The notes under the pieces were generated by a model, which was not told where the DNA came from, did not search any database, and worked only from the letters and a program-made list of their open reading frames with translations. From DAITQM01 sp036832975 (GTDB lineage Bacteria; Pseudomonadota; Gammaproteobacteria; Xanthomonadales; Wenzhouxiangellaceae), in NCBI GenBank assembly GCA_036832975.1, contig DAITQM010000001.1, forward strand, positions 1 through 64,000: a DNA stretch of 64,000 bases, written 5' to 3'. Made by a program: the position numbers and the translations under genes. This document shows, piece after piece, positions 16,162 through 24,953 of this stretch (its first letter is position 1; each line of letters opens with the position of its first letter).

Positions 16162-17319
16162 TCAGCCGGCGCCGCCGATTAGTTCGCGGCCGATCAACAT
16201 GCGGCGGATTTCGTTGGTGCCGGCGCCGATTTCATAGAGCTTGGCGTCGCGCAACAGGCGGCCGGCGGGGTATTCGTTAATATAGCCGTTTCCACCTAAT
16301 GCTTGGATGGCTTCGAGCGCCACGTTGACGGCGTGGCGCGAGGCGTGCAACAGGCAGGCGGCGGCGTCGAGGCGCGAGACGCGACCGGCGTCGAAATCGG
16401 CGGCGACGCGGTAGGCGAAAGCGCGGGCGCTTTGCAGCGCGGTGTACATCTCGGCGATCTTGGCTTGCATGACGCCGAAATCGCCGATCCGCCGATCGAA
16501 CTGGCGGCGTTCGCGGACGTAGGGCAGCACGGCGTCGAGCGCCGCCTGCATCAGGCCGAGTGGGCCGCCGGTCAACACCAGTCGTTCGGTATCGAGGCCG
16601 CTCATCAACACTTTGACGCCTTCGTTGACCTGGCCGAGCACCCGGCTGCCGTCCAGGACACAGCCGTCGAATACCAGTTCGCAGGTGTTCGAACCGCGCA
16701 TGCCGAGTTTGTCGAGTTTCTGCGCCGTCGAAAAGCCGGGCAGACCGCGGTCGACGATAAAGGCGGTGATACAGCGCGAGCCGGCGTCTTTTTCCGCGGT
16801 CCGCATGTAAACGATGAAGACCTGCGCTTCGGGGCCGTTGGTGATCCACATCTTGCTGCCGTCAGCGATCCAGCGCCCGCCGTCGCGGCGGGCGCGGCAG
16901 CTCATCGAGCCGACGACGTCGGAGCCGGCGCCCGGTTCGGACATGGCGAGCGCTCCGACCCATTCGCCGCTGACCAGTTTAGGGAGATAATCCTTTTTTT
17001 GTTCCGGCGTGCCGTTGCGATACAGATTGTCGAGGCACAGGTTCGAGTGCGCGCCGAAGGACAGGCCGACCGAACCGGAAGCCCGCGAGATCTCCTCCAT
17101 GGCCACCAGGTGGGCGAGGTAGCCGAGCCCGGCGCCGCCATATTCGGCATCGACCGTCAGGCCAAGCAGCCCCATCTCGCCGAGCGCCGGCCACAGGTCG
17201 AGCGGGAAAGCGTTGGCCTGGTCGATTTCGGCGGCGCGCGGCGCGATCTTTTCGCCGGCGAAGCGCCGGACGCTGTCGCGCAACAGCTCGATGTCGTCGT
17301 CGAGAAGAAAGCCTGGCAT
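16162..17319 (-). CDS. liuA: Isovaleryl-CoA dehydrogenase
   Basis: A 385-residue FAD-dependent acyl-CoA dehydrogenase making 3-methylcrotonyl-CoA. Acyl-CoA dehydrogenase signatures are ALAMSEPGAGSD, the FAD-binding KMWITNGP, and the C-terminal QALGGNGYINEYP and YEIGAGTNEIRRMLIGREL. The segment SGLDTERLVLTGGPLGLMQ is diagnostic: IVD and its relatives place the catalytic Glu in this helix rather than near the C-terminus. The ATG at 17319 gives MPGFLLDDD; the longer open frame upstream is a shadow of the leucine dehydrogenase gene. Passes electrons to ETF. Confidence 0.92.
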   Translation of the reverse strand: MPGFLLDDDIELLRDSVRRFAGEKIAPRAAEIDQANAFPLDLWPALGEMGLLGLTVDAEYGGAGLGYLAHLVAMEEISRASGSVGLSFGAHSNLCLDNLYRNGTPEQKKDYLPKLVSGEWVGALAMSEPGAGSDVVGSMSCRARRDGGRWIADGSKMWITNGPEAQVFIVYMRTAEKDAGSRCITAFIVDRGLPGFSTAQKLDKLGMRGSNTCELVFDGCVLDGSRVLGQVNEGVKVLMSGLDTERLVLTGGPLGLMQAALDAVLPYVRERRQFDRRIGDFGVMQAKIAEMYTALQSARAFAYRVAADFDAGRVSRLDAAACLLHASRHAVNVALEAIQALGGNGYINEYPAGRLLRDAKLYEIGAGTNEIRRMLIGRELIGGAG

Positions 17320-17336
17320 CGTGGCGCGGTGCCCGT

Positions 17337-18443
17337 TTATTGGTTGTTGCCGCGGCTGCGCCCCGGGAACCGGTGGCTGCGGCCGAGGAACGGCAGCTTG
17401 AGCTTGCCGATTGCCGCGACCCGCTCTTCGGCCATGCGGTCGGCGGCGCGCCAGGAGGCGATGCCGTCGCGCCCGGCGATCTGGAAGATGCGGCCGACGT
17501 TGTAATAGATCGTGCGCATCATGCGCATCGCCCGCTCGCGGTTGTAGCCTTCGAATTCGATCGAAACGTTCATCAGGCCGCCGGCGTTGACCGCGTAGTC
17601 GGGGGCATAGACCAGGCCGCGTTTTTCGAGTTCGTCGCCGCATTCGGTCGTGGCGAGCTGGTTGTTGGCGGCGCCGCAGATGATCTTGAAACGAAATTCG
17701 GGAATGGTCTTTTCGTTGACCACCGCGCCGAGGGCGCAAGGGCAATACACCTCGGCGTCGACGCGGTGGATATCGTCGCTACCGACGATCTCGCAGCCCA
17801 GTTCGGCCGCCTGCTGCACGGACGCTTCGTTGATGTCGCTGACGAACACCTTGGCGCCTTCGTTGCGCAGCAGCTTGATCAGTTCGAAACCGACGTGGCC
17901 GGCGCCTTGCACCGCGTAGCTGTATTTGCCGACTTCCTCGTTGTCGAATTTGAAATTCAAGCTGGCCTTGATGCCTTGCAACGTCCCGTAGGCGGTGAAC
18001 GGCGACGGGTCGCCGCTGCCGCCATGGACCTGGTGGACACCGACGACGTTGGCGGTTTCCTGAAAGACGTATTCCATATCGTTGACGTCGATGCCGACGT
18101 CTTCAGCGGTGATGTAGCGGCCGTTGAGCGATTCGACGAACCGTCCGAGGGCGCGGAACAGGGCTTCGGATTTGTCGCTTTTCGGGTCGCCGATGATCAC
18201 CGATTTGCCGCCGCCGAGGTTGAGGCCGGCGACCGCCGCTTTGTAAGTCATGCCGCGCGACAGGCGGAGCACGTCGTTCAGGGCCTCGTCCTCGCTGGCA
18301 TAGGGCCACATGCGCAAGCCACCGAGCGCCGGCCCGAGCGTCGTGTTGTGGATGGCGATGATGGCGCGCAGGCCGGCATCCTTGTTGTGACAAAACACGA
18401 CTTCCTCGTGTTCGGAAGCGTGGATCGTCTCGAATAGGTTCAT
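17337..18443 (-). CDS. ldh: Leucine dehydrogenase (Glu/Leu/Phe/Val dehydrogenase family)
   Basis: A 368-residue NAD-dependent amino acid dehydrogenase that deaminates leucine (and Val/Ile) to the 2-oxo acid. GGLRMWPYAS and GMTYKAAVAGLNLGGGKS carry Lys68 and Lys80, the same numbers as in Bacillus leucine dehydrogenase. The Rossmann motif is VQGAGHVG, and AANNQL and NAGGLMNV follow. It is the first gene of the run, 17 bp before liuA. A GGAG lies about 8 nt before the ATG. Using a dehydrogenase instead of only a transaminase gives direct entry of leucine. The C-terminal basic tail RSHRFPGRSRGNNQ is unusual. Confidence 0.9.
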   Translation of the reverse strand: MNLFETIHASEHEEVVFCHNKDAGLRAIIAIHNTTLGPALGGLRMWPYASEDEALNDVLRLSRGMTYKAAVAGLNLGGGKSVIIGDPKSDKSEALFRALGRFVESLNGRYITAEDVGIDVNDMEYVFQETANVVGVHQVHGGSGDPSPFTAYGTLQGIKASLNFKFDNEEVGKYSYAVQGAGHVGFELIKLLRNEGAKVFVSDINEASVQQAAELGCEIVGSDDIHRVDAEVYCPCALGAVVNEKTIPEFRFKIICGAANNQLATTECGDELEKRGLVYAPDYAVNAGGLMNVSIEFEGYNRERAMRMMRTIYYNVGRIFQIAGRDGIASWRAADRMAEERVAAIGKLKLPFLGRSHRFPGRSRGNNQ

Positions 18444-18766
18444 GGGAATCGCTCCGGCAAGGTTTGCGGAATGGGGGTGCGGTCGGCGGCGCCCGGCAGG
18501 CGCCGCGCGGCGCGTATTGTAACAAACGCCCAAGGCGCGCCGCCCGCGGGCCGTAAACGGGCCCGTTCGGTTCGCACAAAAGAGCCGGGCAGGGCGGTTT
18601 TTCTTGCGGCGGGCGGTTGATGACCGTTTGATATCGTGCCGGCGGTATAGACCCAATAGTTCTGGCCGGCGAAAAACAGTGTCGTATAATCCGCCTCACA
18701 CTCGCCGGCGCAGCGGTCGCCGCCCTTTCCTGATTTCTCGGCTGTCGACCGGCCCGCAACCCATAC
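18444..18766. promoter_or_regulatory. Divergent promoter region between ldh and lysAC
   Basis: A 323-bp gap between divergent genes, with no coding sequence I can support. On the plus strand TATAAT at 18685-18690 is a perfect -10 for lysAC, without a clear -35. On the minus strand TACAAT (18521-18516) could serve the leucine operon. No operator palindrome stood out. Confidence 0.4.
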
Positions 18767-21373
18767 GTGAATCCCAATCCCGTGAGCGCTGCTGTCATCT
18801 TCAAGTTCGGCGGCACGTCGGTCGCCGACCCTGCGGTCTGGCGGCTGATCGCCGCTCAAACGAGCGCCTGCCTGGCGGCCGGCGGACAGCCCGTCGTCGT
18901 CCTTTCGGCGCTGGCCGGGGTCACCGATCGGCTGCAACAGGCGGCGGCCGGCGGCGCTGACCGCGATGCCGTGGTCGGGGCGCTCGAGTCCTGCCATCGG
19001 GCGTTGGCCGACGCCTTCGAGATCGACGCTGAGCGGGTGCTCGCCGACGAATGGCGGCATCTCAAAACCTTGTTCGCCGCCGCAGCTTCCGACCCGGCCT
19101 GGCAGGCCGAAGTGCTGGCTTGCGGCGAATGGCTGAGCAGCCGCCTCGGGACTGCGATTTTGCGCCGCCTCGGAATCGCCGCTGTCTGGCACGACAGCCG
19201 CACCCTGTTGACCACCGTCGAAACGGCCGATCCCCGCCGCCGTTATCTGAATGCCGAATGCGCGCCGCAGCCGGCGGCCGATGCGCGTTGCGCCCCCTGG
19301 CTGGCCGCCGGGGCGGTGCCGGTGACGCAAGGGTTTATCGCGGCGACCGCCGACGGTCAAACCACCGTGCTCGGCCGCGGCGGTTCGGATACGTCGGCGG
19401 CTTATCTTGCCGTAACCCTCGGCGCGGCGCGCGTCGAGATCTGGACCGATGTCCCTGGGCTGTTCAGCGCTCCGCCGCAGGATCTGCCCGGCGCCCGCCA
19501 GTTGCGCCACCTCGGTTATCGCGAGGCGCAGGAGATCGCCGCCAATGGCGCCAAGGTGCTGCACCCGCGGTGCCTGTTGCCGCTGGCCCGTGCCGGCATT
19601 CCGCTCACCGTCAAATCGACCCGGATGCCCGAGATGCCGGGGACGGAGATTTCGCATGAGGCACGCGATTACGGCGCGCAGGTCAAAGCCGTCTGCTCGC
19701 GGCGCGGCATTTTGCTGATCAGCCTCGAAACGCTCGGCATGTGGCAACAGGTCGGATTTTTAGCCGAGGCGTTCGCGATCATCGCCCGCTGCGGTTTTTC
19801 GATCGATCTGATCTCGACTTCCGAGAGCAATGTGACGCTGACTTTAGATCCTGCGGCGCACGCTGCCGACCCCGCGGTGCTCGAAGAAATGCGGCAGGCG
19901 CTCGCCGCGATCTGCAACGTGCGCTTCGTGCCCGATTGCGTTTCGGTCAGTCTCGTCGGCCGCGGCATCCGCTCGATTCTGCACCGCTTGGGTCCGGCGC
20001 TCGAGGTGTTTCAGGAACGCCGGATCCTGTTGGTCAGTCAGGCGGCCAATGACTTGAATCTCAGTTTCGTCGTCGAGCGCGAACATGCCGCGACGCTCGT
20101 TCATCAATTGCACGAATTGCTGATTCCGCGTGCCACGCGCCTGCCGGAAGAATCGGTCTTCGGCCCGGCGTGGCGCGAACTGCACGGCGCGGCGCCGGCG
20201 CCGGCCGGCGAGCGCGCCTGGTGGCGGGCGCGGCGCGCTGAACTGTTGCAACTGGCCGCGCGCCACCCGGCGGCTTATGTTTATCATCTGCCGACCGTCC
20301 GCGAACGGGCCCGCCGCCTGGCGGGCCTGCGTTCGATCGACCGCGTGCTTTATGCCTTGAAAGCGAATACGGCGCCGGCGGTGTTGGCCGGGCTGCGCGC
20401 CGCGGGCCTCGGCTTCGATTGCGTCTCGCGCGCCGAAGTGGAACACTTGCACGCTTTGTTTCCGGATCTGGCGGCCGGCGAGATCCTGTTTACACCGAAC
20501 TTCGCGCCGCGGGACGAGTACCAGGCCGTGCTGGACCGCGGCCACCCAGTGACGATCGACAACCTCGAGATCCTCGAAAACTGGCCGGCGCTGTGGGCCG
20601 GGCGTGAAATCTTTTTGCGCTTCGACCCCGGGCAGGGCCACGGCCACCACCAGAAAGTGAAAACCGCCGGAGTGCATTCCAAGTTTGGTATCCCACTGGC
20701 TGCCGCGGCCCGCGCCAAAGCGCTGTGCGCGCAGCTCGGTGCGTCGGTCAGCGGATTGCACATCCATATCGGCAGCGGCTTGATGCTGGCCGACAACTGG
20801 CGGCGCAACCTGGCGCTGCTCCTCGACCTGGCGGCCGATTTTCCGGCGCTCCGCGTTCTCGACCTCGGCGGCGGACTCGGCGTGCCGGGGCTGCCCGGCG
20901 AGGATGAACTCGATCTTGCCGCCTTCGACCGCGTACTGGGCGAGGTGCTGGCGGCCCGCCAGCCGGCGGCGCGCCGCTATGAGATCTGGCTGGAGCCCGG
21001 CCGCTACCTGACGGCCGAAAGCGGCGTGTTGCTCGTCACCGTGACGCAAACCAAGGACAAAGGGCAGGTGGTTTACGTCGGCGTCAACGCCGGCATGAAT
21101 GCCTTGCTGCGCCCGGCCTTGTACGGCGCCTACCACGAGATCGTCAACTTGAGCCGGCTGGACGACCCGGTGCAGCACCTGGTCAATGTCGTCGGCCCCA
21201 TCTGCGAAACCGGCGACGTTTTGGGTTACGACCGGATGCTGCCGCCGTGCCGCGAAGGCGATGTACTGCTGATCGCCAACGGCGGCGCTTACGGCGCGGT
21301 GATGGCCTCCCACTACAATCTTAGAACACCGCCGCCGGAACTGATCCTCGATGACGACCGGGAAAGTGCATAA
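18767..21373 (+). CDS. lysAC: Bifunctional aspartate kinase / diaminopimelate decarboxylase
   Basis: An 868-residue fusion of the first and last enzymes of lysine synthesis. Residues 10-290 are an aspartokinase (VIFKFGGTSVAD, LGRGGSDTSAAYLA, EIWTDVPG), and about 300-450 hold ACT regulatory domains (FSIDLISTSESNVTLTLD). From about 475 comes a PLP-dependent DAP decarboxylase: YALKAN with Lys532, HIHIGSGL, LDLGGGLGVP, EPGRYLTAESG, GPICETGDVLG, and the C-terminal GGAYGAVMASHYN. The GTG start at 18767 fits the KFGGTS position. The fusion is known in Xanthomonadales and would let lysine feedback reach both ends of the pathway. The murL gene overlaps its end by 23 bp. Confidence 0.94.
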   Translation: MNPNPVSAAVIFKFGGTSVADPAVWRLIAAQTSACLAAGGQPVVVLSALAGVTDRLQQAAAGGADRDAVVGALESCHRALADAFEIDAERVLADEWRHLKTLFAAAASDPAWQAEVLACGEWLSSRLGTAILRRLGIAAVWHDSRTLLTTVETADPRRRYLNAECAPQPAADARCAPWLAAGAVPVTQGFIAATADGQTTVLGRGGSDTSAAYLAVTLGAARVEIWTDVPGLFSAPPQDLPGARQLRHLGYREAQEIAANGAKVLHPRCLLPLARAGIPLTVKSTRMPEMPGTEISHEARDYGAQVKAVCSRRGILLISLETLGMWQQVGFLAEAFAIIARCGFSIDLISTSESNVTLTLDPAAHAADPAVLEEMRQALAAICNVRFVPDCVSVSLVGRGIRSILHRLGPALEVFQERRILLVSQAANDLNLSFVVEREHAATLVHQLHELLIPRATRLPEESVFGPAWRELHGAAPAPAGERAWWRARRAELLQLAARHPAAYVYHLPTVRERARRLAGLRSIDRVLYALKANTAPAVLAGLRAAGLGFDCVSRAEVEHLHALFPDLAAGEILFTPNFAPRDEYQAVLDRGHPVTIDNLEILENWPALWAGREIFLRFDPGQGHGHHQKVKTAGVHSKFGIPLAAAARAKALCAQLGASVSGLHIHIGSGLMLADNWRRNLALLLDLAADFPALRVLDLGGGLGVPGLPGEDELDLAAFDRVLGEVLAARQPAARRYEIWLEPGRYLTAESGVLLVTVTQTKDKGQVVYVGVNAGMNALLRPALYGAYHEIVNLSRLDDPVQHLVNVVGPICETGDVLGYDRMLPPCREGDVLLIANGGAYGAVMASHYNLRTPPPELILDDDRESA

Positions 21374-22748
21374 ATTTCGCGCCCAGCCCGCTGTGCAGCA
21401 GCCGCAAAGCGCGGCCCTCCCGACGGCCGAGATTTTCCCCAAGGCCAAGGTTTTTTATTTTGTCGGCCGCGAGTTCGCGCCGCACAGCGGTGAGTTGACG
21501 CTGCATTATCGCCTCGAACCCGGGCCGCAATTGACCGAACGCTATCGCTTCCCGCTGCCGCCGCCTGGGACGCGGCCGCCACCGCCGGACGCTTTCGCCG
21601 CAGCGCTCGATCTGGTGCACTGGCTGGCCGGCGTCAGCTATTGGAAAAGTGCCATCCCCGGGCGTTGGCATTTCGCCGGAAAGCGCCCCGACGACGCGCA
21701 GCTCGCGCTGCTCGATGACGTCTATCGCCACGGTCTGGCTGAGTTTGCCCACCGCAACGCCCTTGAGCTGCCGGCGATCGAAGTCACGGGCTTAGCGCCG
21801 GCGCCGGCCGTTCCGTCCCGGCCGGAAGCGCCCCTTGCGGCGCAGGCGATCACGGCTTTCGGCGGCGGTAAGGATTCGTTTGTCGCCGTCGAACAGATCC
21901 GCCGCCTCGGGATCGCCCAGTCCCTGGCGATCGTCGGTTCGCCCGAACTGGCGCAGCGCGCGGCGGCTCGCACCGGGTTGCCGGTGTTGACCGTCGAGCG
22001 GCGCTTAGCCCCGGAGTTGGCCGCCTTGAACGCCGCCGGCGCGTACAACGGCCATGTGCCGATCACCGCGATTCATTCCGCGGTCTTGACCGTGCTGGCG
22101 CTGCTCCACGATTGTCGCTTCGTGGTGTTCGCCAACGAACGCTCGGCCGACAGTGCGACGTTGGTGACTCGGGACGGCACGGCGGTCAACCACCAGTGGA
22201 GCAAATCGCTGGCCTTCGAGAGGGCGTTTGCCGCTTATCTCGAGCGCCACGTCGGCGGCGTCGAATATTTTTCGCTGCTCCGTCCGTGGCATGAGGTGGC
22301 GGTCTGCCGGCAGTTTGCGGCGCTGGAGCAGTACCACGCGCATTTTTCGTCGTGCAACCGGCATTTTCATCTCGCCGGCTCCCGCATTGCGGGCCGTTGG
22401 TGCGGTGTTTGTGCGAAATGCCGATTCGTGTTTCTCGGCCTGGCGCCGTTTCTGCCGCGGCCGGCGCTGGAAGCGATCTTCGGCTGCAATCCACTGGCCG
22501 AGGCCGAGGCCGTCACGCCTTACCGGCACTTGCTGGGATTGGCGGGCGAACGGCCGTTCGAGTGCATCGGGACAGTCGATGAATGCCGCGCGGCGTTGGC
22601 GGCATTGGCCGGACGCGACGAATGGCGCGCCGCGGCGGTCGTCGCGGCGTTGGCTGCGGAAATGCCGGCGTCACCGCCGTTGGCTTCGTTCCTGACGGCG
22701 ACCGGCGAGCATCGCGTACCGCACGAATTTCGCGATGCGCTGGACTGA
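21351..22748 (+). CDS. murL: UDP-MurNAc-L-alanyl-L-glutamate epimerase MurL
   Basis: A 465-residue protein of the MurL family, first described in Xanthomonas oryzae. It epimerises the terminal L-Glu of UDP-MurNAc-L-Ala-L-Glu to D-Glu with ATP, replacing glutamate racemase MurI in peptidoglycan synthesis. The nucleotide loop AFGGGKDSF sits at 169-177. FANERSAD, NHQWSKSLAFE and a cysteine cluster CNRHFHLAGSRIAGRWCGVC and AKCRFVF follow. The adjacent ligand gene (14-bp overlap) is MurD-like, as expected for the MurD2-MurL pair. Assignment rests on family recognition and this pairing. Confidence 0.85.
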   Translation: MTTGKVHKFRAQPAVQQPQSAALPTAEIFPKAKVFYFVGREFAPHSGELTLHYRLEPGPQLTERYRFPLPPPGTRPPPPDAFAAALDLVHWLAGVSYWKSAIPGRWHFAGKRPDDAQLALLDDVYRHGLAEFAHRNALELPAIEVTGLAPAPAVPSRPEAPLAAQAITAFGGGKDSFVAVEQIRRLGIAQSLAIVGSPELAQRAAARTGLPVLTVERRLAPELAALNAAGAYNGHVPITAIHSAVLTVLALLHDCRFVVFANERSADSATLVTRDGTAVNHQWSKSLAFERAFAAYLERHVGGVEYFSLLRPWHEVAVCRQFAALEQYHAHFSSCNRHFHLAGSRIAGRWCGVCAKCRFVFLGLAPFLPRPALEAIFGCNPLAEAEAVTPYRHLLGLAGERPFECIGTVDECRAALAALAGRDEWRAAAVVAALAAEMPASPPLASFLTATGEHRVPHEFRDALD

Positions 22749-24090
22749 ACTGGCCGGCCGCCGGGTCGCTGTGCTCGGCTGCGGCCGCGACGCGGCGGCG
22801 GTGCTCCGTCACTGGCCGCAGGCCACCGATATGCCAATGCCGCCGGTCTTGTCCGAACATCCGCCGGCCGCCGAATTGGCCGCCGAATGGGCCACCGTGG
22901 CCGGCACGGCGCTATCGATCGGCCCGTTCGACGGCCGGCAGTTGGCGGGCTATGAGATCTTGATCAAATCTCCCGGCATCAGCCGCCATCATCCGGCCCT
23001 CGCGAAGGCGCGGGCCGCAGGTGTCCGCCTCGTCACCCCGGCGGCGCTGGCGCTGGCGGCTCGCGGCGCGACTCAGGTTGTGGCGATCACCGGAACGAAG
23101 GGCAAGAGCACCGCGGCGAGCCTCTTGGTCGCGATGTTGCAAGCGGCCGGCATCGACGCGGCGCTCGGCGGCAACATCGGCATCCCGGCGCTCGACCTGC
23201 TCGCCGGCCGGCATGCGCTATGGGTGTTGGAATTGTCGAGCTACCAGCTTGCCGATCTCGACGAGCAGGTTGAGTGCGGAGCGATCTTGAACCTGTTTCC
23301 CGAACACCTGGACTGGCACGGCTCGTTCGCCGCCTATGCCCGCGACAAACTCCGGCTGGCCGGCCTGGCCGCCAGAGTCTGGGCGGACGCCGGGGTGATT
23401 GCCGAATATGGGTCGATCGAGCGTTTGAACGAAGCGACACCACTTGGCTCTGCAGATGGGCTGCACGGCACAACCGCCGGGATCGCCGACGGCGAACGAC
23501 TGTTGCTGGCGGCCGACCGTTTGCCGCTCAAAGGGGCGCACAACCGGAGCAATATCGCCGCGATGTGGCAGATCGCACGCCATCTGGGCGCCGGCGACGC
23601 GGCGGTGCTGGCTGCGCTCGAGCGTTTCACGCCGCTGCCGCACCGGATGCAGGTGCTCGGCGTCCACGGCGGGCTGACCTGGATCGACGACAGCATCAGC
23701 ACGACGCCGCGGGCGACGCTGGCGGCGATCGAGGCGTTTTCCGGCCCGCCGCTGACGGTGCTGATCGGCGGTTACGATCGCGGTGTGGACTGGAGCGCGG
23801 CGTTGCACGAGTTGGCCGGCGCGGGACTGCACGCCGTGATCGGCGTTGGCGAGCAGGGCACGCGCCTGGTCGCGGCATTCGACCGCGCGGGTGGCTCCTT
23901 GCCCGGCGGCATCCACACCGCCGCCGAATTGCCGGCGGCGGTGGATCTCGCCGCGGTGCTCACGCCGCCCGGTGGCATCGTCTTGCTCTCGCCTGGGGCG
24001 CCGAGTTTTGACCGTTATTCCGATTATCAGGCACGCGGCGCGCACTTCGCCGCACTCGCCGCTCGCCTGGACAACGGTGGAGTAAGATGA
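22735..24090 (+). CDS. murD2: UDP-N-acetylmuramoyl-L-alanine--L-glutamate ligase MurD2
   Basis: A 451-residue Mur ligase. The ATP loop GTKGKST is at 120-126; NLFPEHLDWHGSF, GAHNRSNIAAMW and WIDDSISTTPRATLAAIEAF are the standard MurD central and C-terminal motifs, and VLLSPGAPSFDRYSDYQARG ends the enzyme. Classical MurD adds D-Glu; the copy paired with MurL adds L-Glu, which MurL then inverts. Substrate choice is inferred from the partner gene. ATG at 22735 lies inside the end of murL, so the two are coupled, and its stop overlaps the next gene by 4 bp. Confidence 0.85.
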   Translation: MRWTELAGRRVAVLGCGRDAAAVLRHWPQATDMPMPPVLSEHPPAAELAAEWATVAGTALSIGPFDGRQLAGYEILIKSPGISRHHPALAKARAAGVRLVTPAALALAARGATQVVAITGTKGKSTAASLLVAMLQAAGIDAALGGNIGIPALDLLAGRHALWVLELSSYQLADLDEQVECGAILNLFPEHLDWHGSFAAYARDKLRLAGLAARVWADAGVIAEYGSIERLNEATPLGSADGLHGTTAGIADGERLLLAADRLPLKGAHNRSNIAAMWQIARHLGAGDAAVLAALERFTPLPHRMQVLGVHGGLTWIDDSISTTPRATLAAIEAFSGPPLTVLIGGYDRGVDWSAALHELAGAGLHAVIGVGEQGTRLVAAFDRAGGSLPGGIHTAAELPAAVDLAAVLTPPGGIVLLSPGAPSFDRYSDYQARGAHFAALAARLDNGGVR

Positions 24091-24953
24091 TGGGCGCTCG
24101 CGAGGATTCCATGGACGACCCGAAAACCCGGACGATACCACCTGCGCCACCGTTTCGCCTGTTGATCAGCGGCGCCGGCAGCGGCTTCGGTGCGGCGATC
24201 GCCCGCGTGTGGGCCGGGCCGGGGGTGTGGATCGCGGTGACCGATATCGATCCCGAACGAGCCGCGGCGACCCTGTCCGAAGTGCGGACCCGCGGCGGTG
24301 ACGGGATCGCTCTCCAGCTCGACGTGACCCGCGACGCCGACTGGGCGGCGGCGAAAGCCGCGGTCCTTGCCGCTGTCGGTGGTCTGGATGTGCTGGTCAA
24401 CAACGCCGGGGTCGCGGCGGGCGGCGACTTGGCCGACAGCCCGTTGGCCGACTGGCAATGGATCGTCGATATCGACCTGCTCGGCGTTGTGCGCGGCTGC
24501 CGGGCGTTGCTGCCGCTGTTGCGCGCCGCGTGGCGCGGGCACGTGGTCAATATGGCGTCGTTCGCCGGCCTGGCCGGGGCGCCGGGCATCGCCGCTTACG
24601 GCGCGGCGAAAGCGGCGGTCGTTGCGCTGTCCGAACAATTGCGCGTTGAAGAAAGCGCCCACGGTGTCGAAGTCAGTGTCGTCTGTCCGGCGTTCGTCCG
24701 GACCGGGTTGCTCGAAACCTTCCGCTCGCCGAATGCCGGCGATCGCGAGCGCGTCGCGCGCTGGATGGCGCGCGCCCCGGTCAGCGCCGAGGATGTCGCC
24801 GCCGCGGTGCGGCGCGCCGTCGAGCGCCGCCGCTTTCTGGTGCTGACCCACGCCGATACGCGTTGGCTATGGCGCTTGAAGCGCTGGTTTCCCGAGTGGT
24901 ACTTTCGTTTACTGCGCCGCACGATGCGGCGCCGGCGGCCGGTCCAGGGATGA
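24087..24953 (+). CDS. Short-chain dehydrogenase/reductase
   Basis: A 288-residue classical SDR with SGAGSGFG (about 29-36), LVNNAGVAAGG, NMASFAGLAG with the catalytic Ser, and YGAAKAA with Tyr and Lys. The Arg/Trp-rich tail (RWLWRLKRWFPEWYFRLLRR) is amphipathic or membrane-associated, as in several lipid-linked SDRs of this length. Substrate unknown. It overlaps murD2 (4 bp) and pgsA (about 4 bp), so it belongs to the cell-envelope operon. A second possible start, ATG at 24111, has an AGGA 5 nt upstream. Confidence 0.8.
   Translation: MMGAREDSMDDPKTRTIPPAPPFRLLISGAGSGFGAAIARVWAGPGVWIAVTDIDPERAAATLSEVRTRGGDGIALQLDVTRDADWAAAKAAVLAAVGGLDVLVNNAGVAAGGDLADSPLADWQWIVDIDLLGVVRGCRALLPLLRAAWRGHVVNMASFAGLAGAPGIAAYGAAKAAVVALSEQLRVEESAHGVEVSVVCPAFVRTGLLETFRSPNAGDRERVARWMARAPVSAEDVAAAVRRAVERRRFLVLTHADTRWLWRLKRWFPEWYFRLLRRTMRRRRPVQG

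Noticed and set aside
22735..24090. Ordinary D-glutamate-adding MurD
   Set aside because: Not excluded by motifs alone; the directly coupled murL makes the L-Glu-adding MurD2 reading more likely, so the classical call was set aside.
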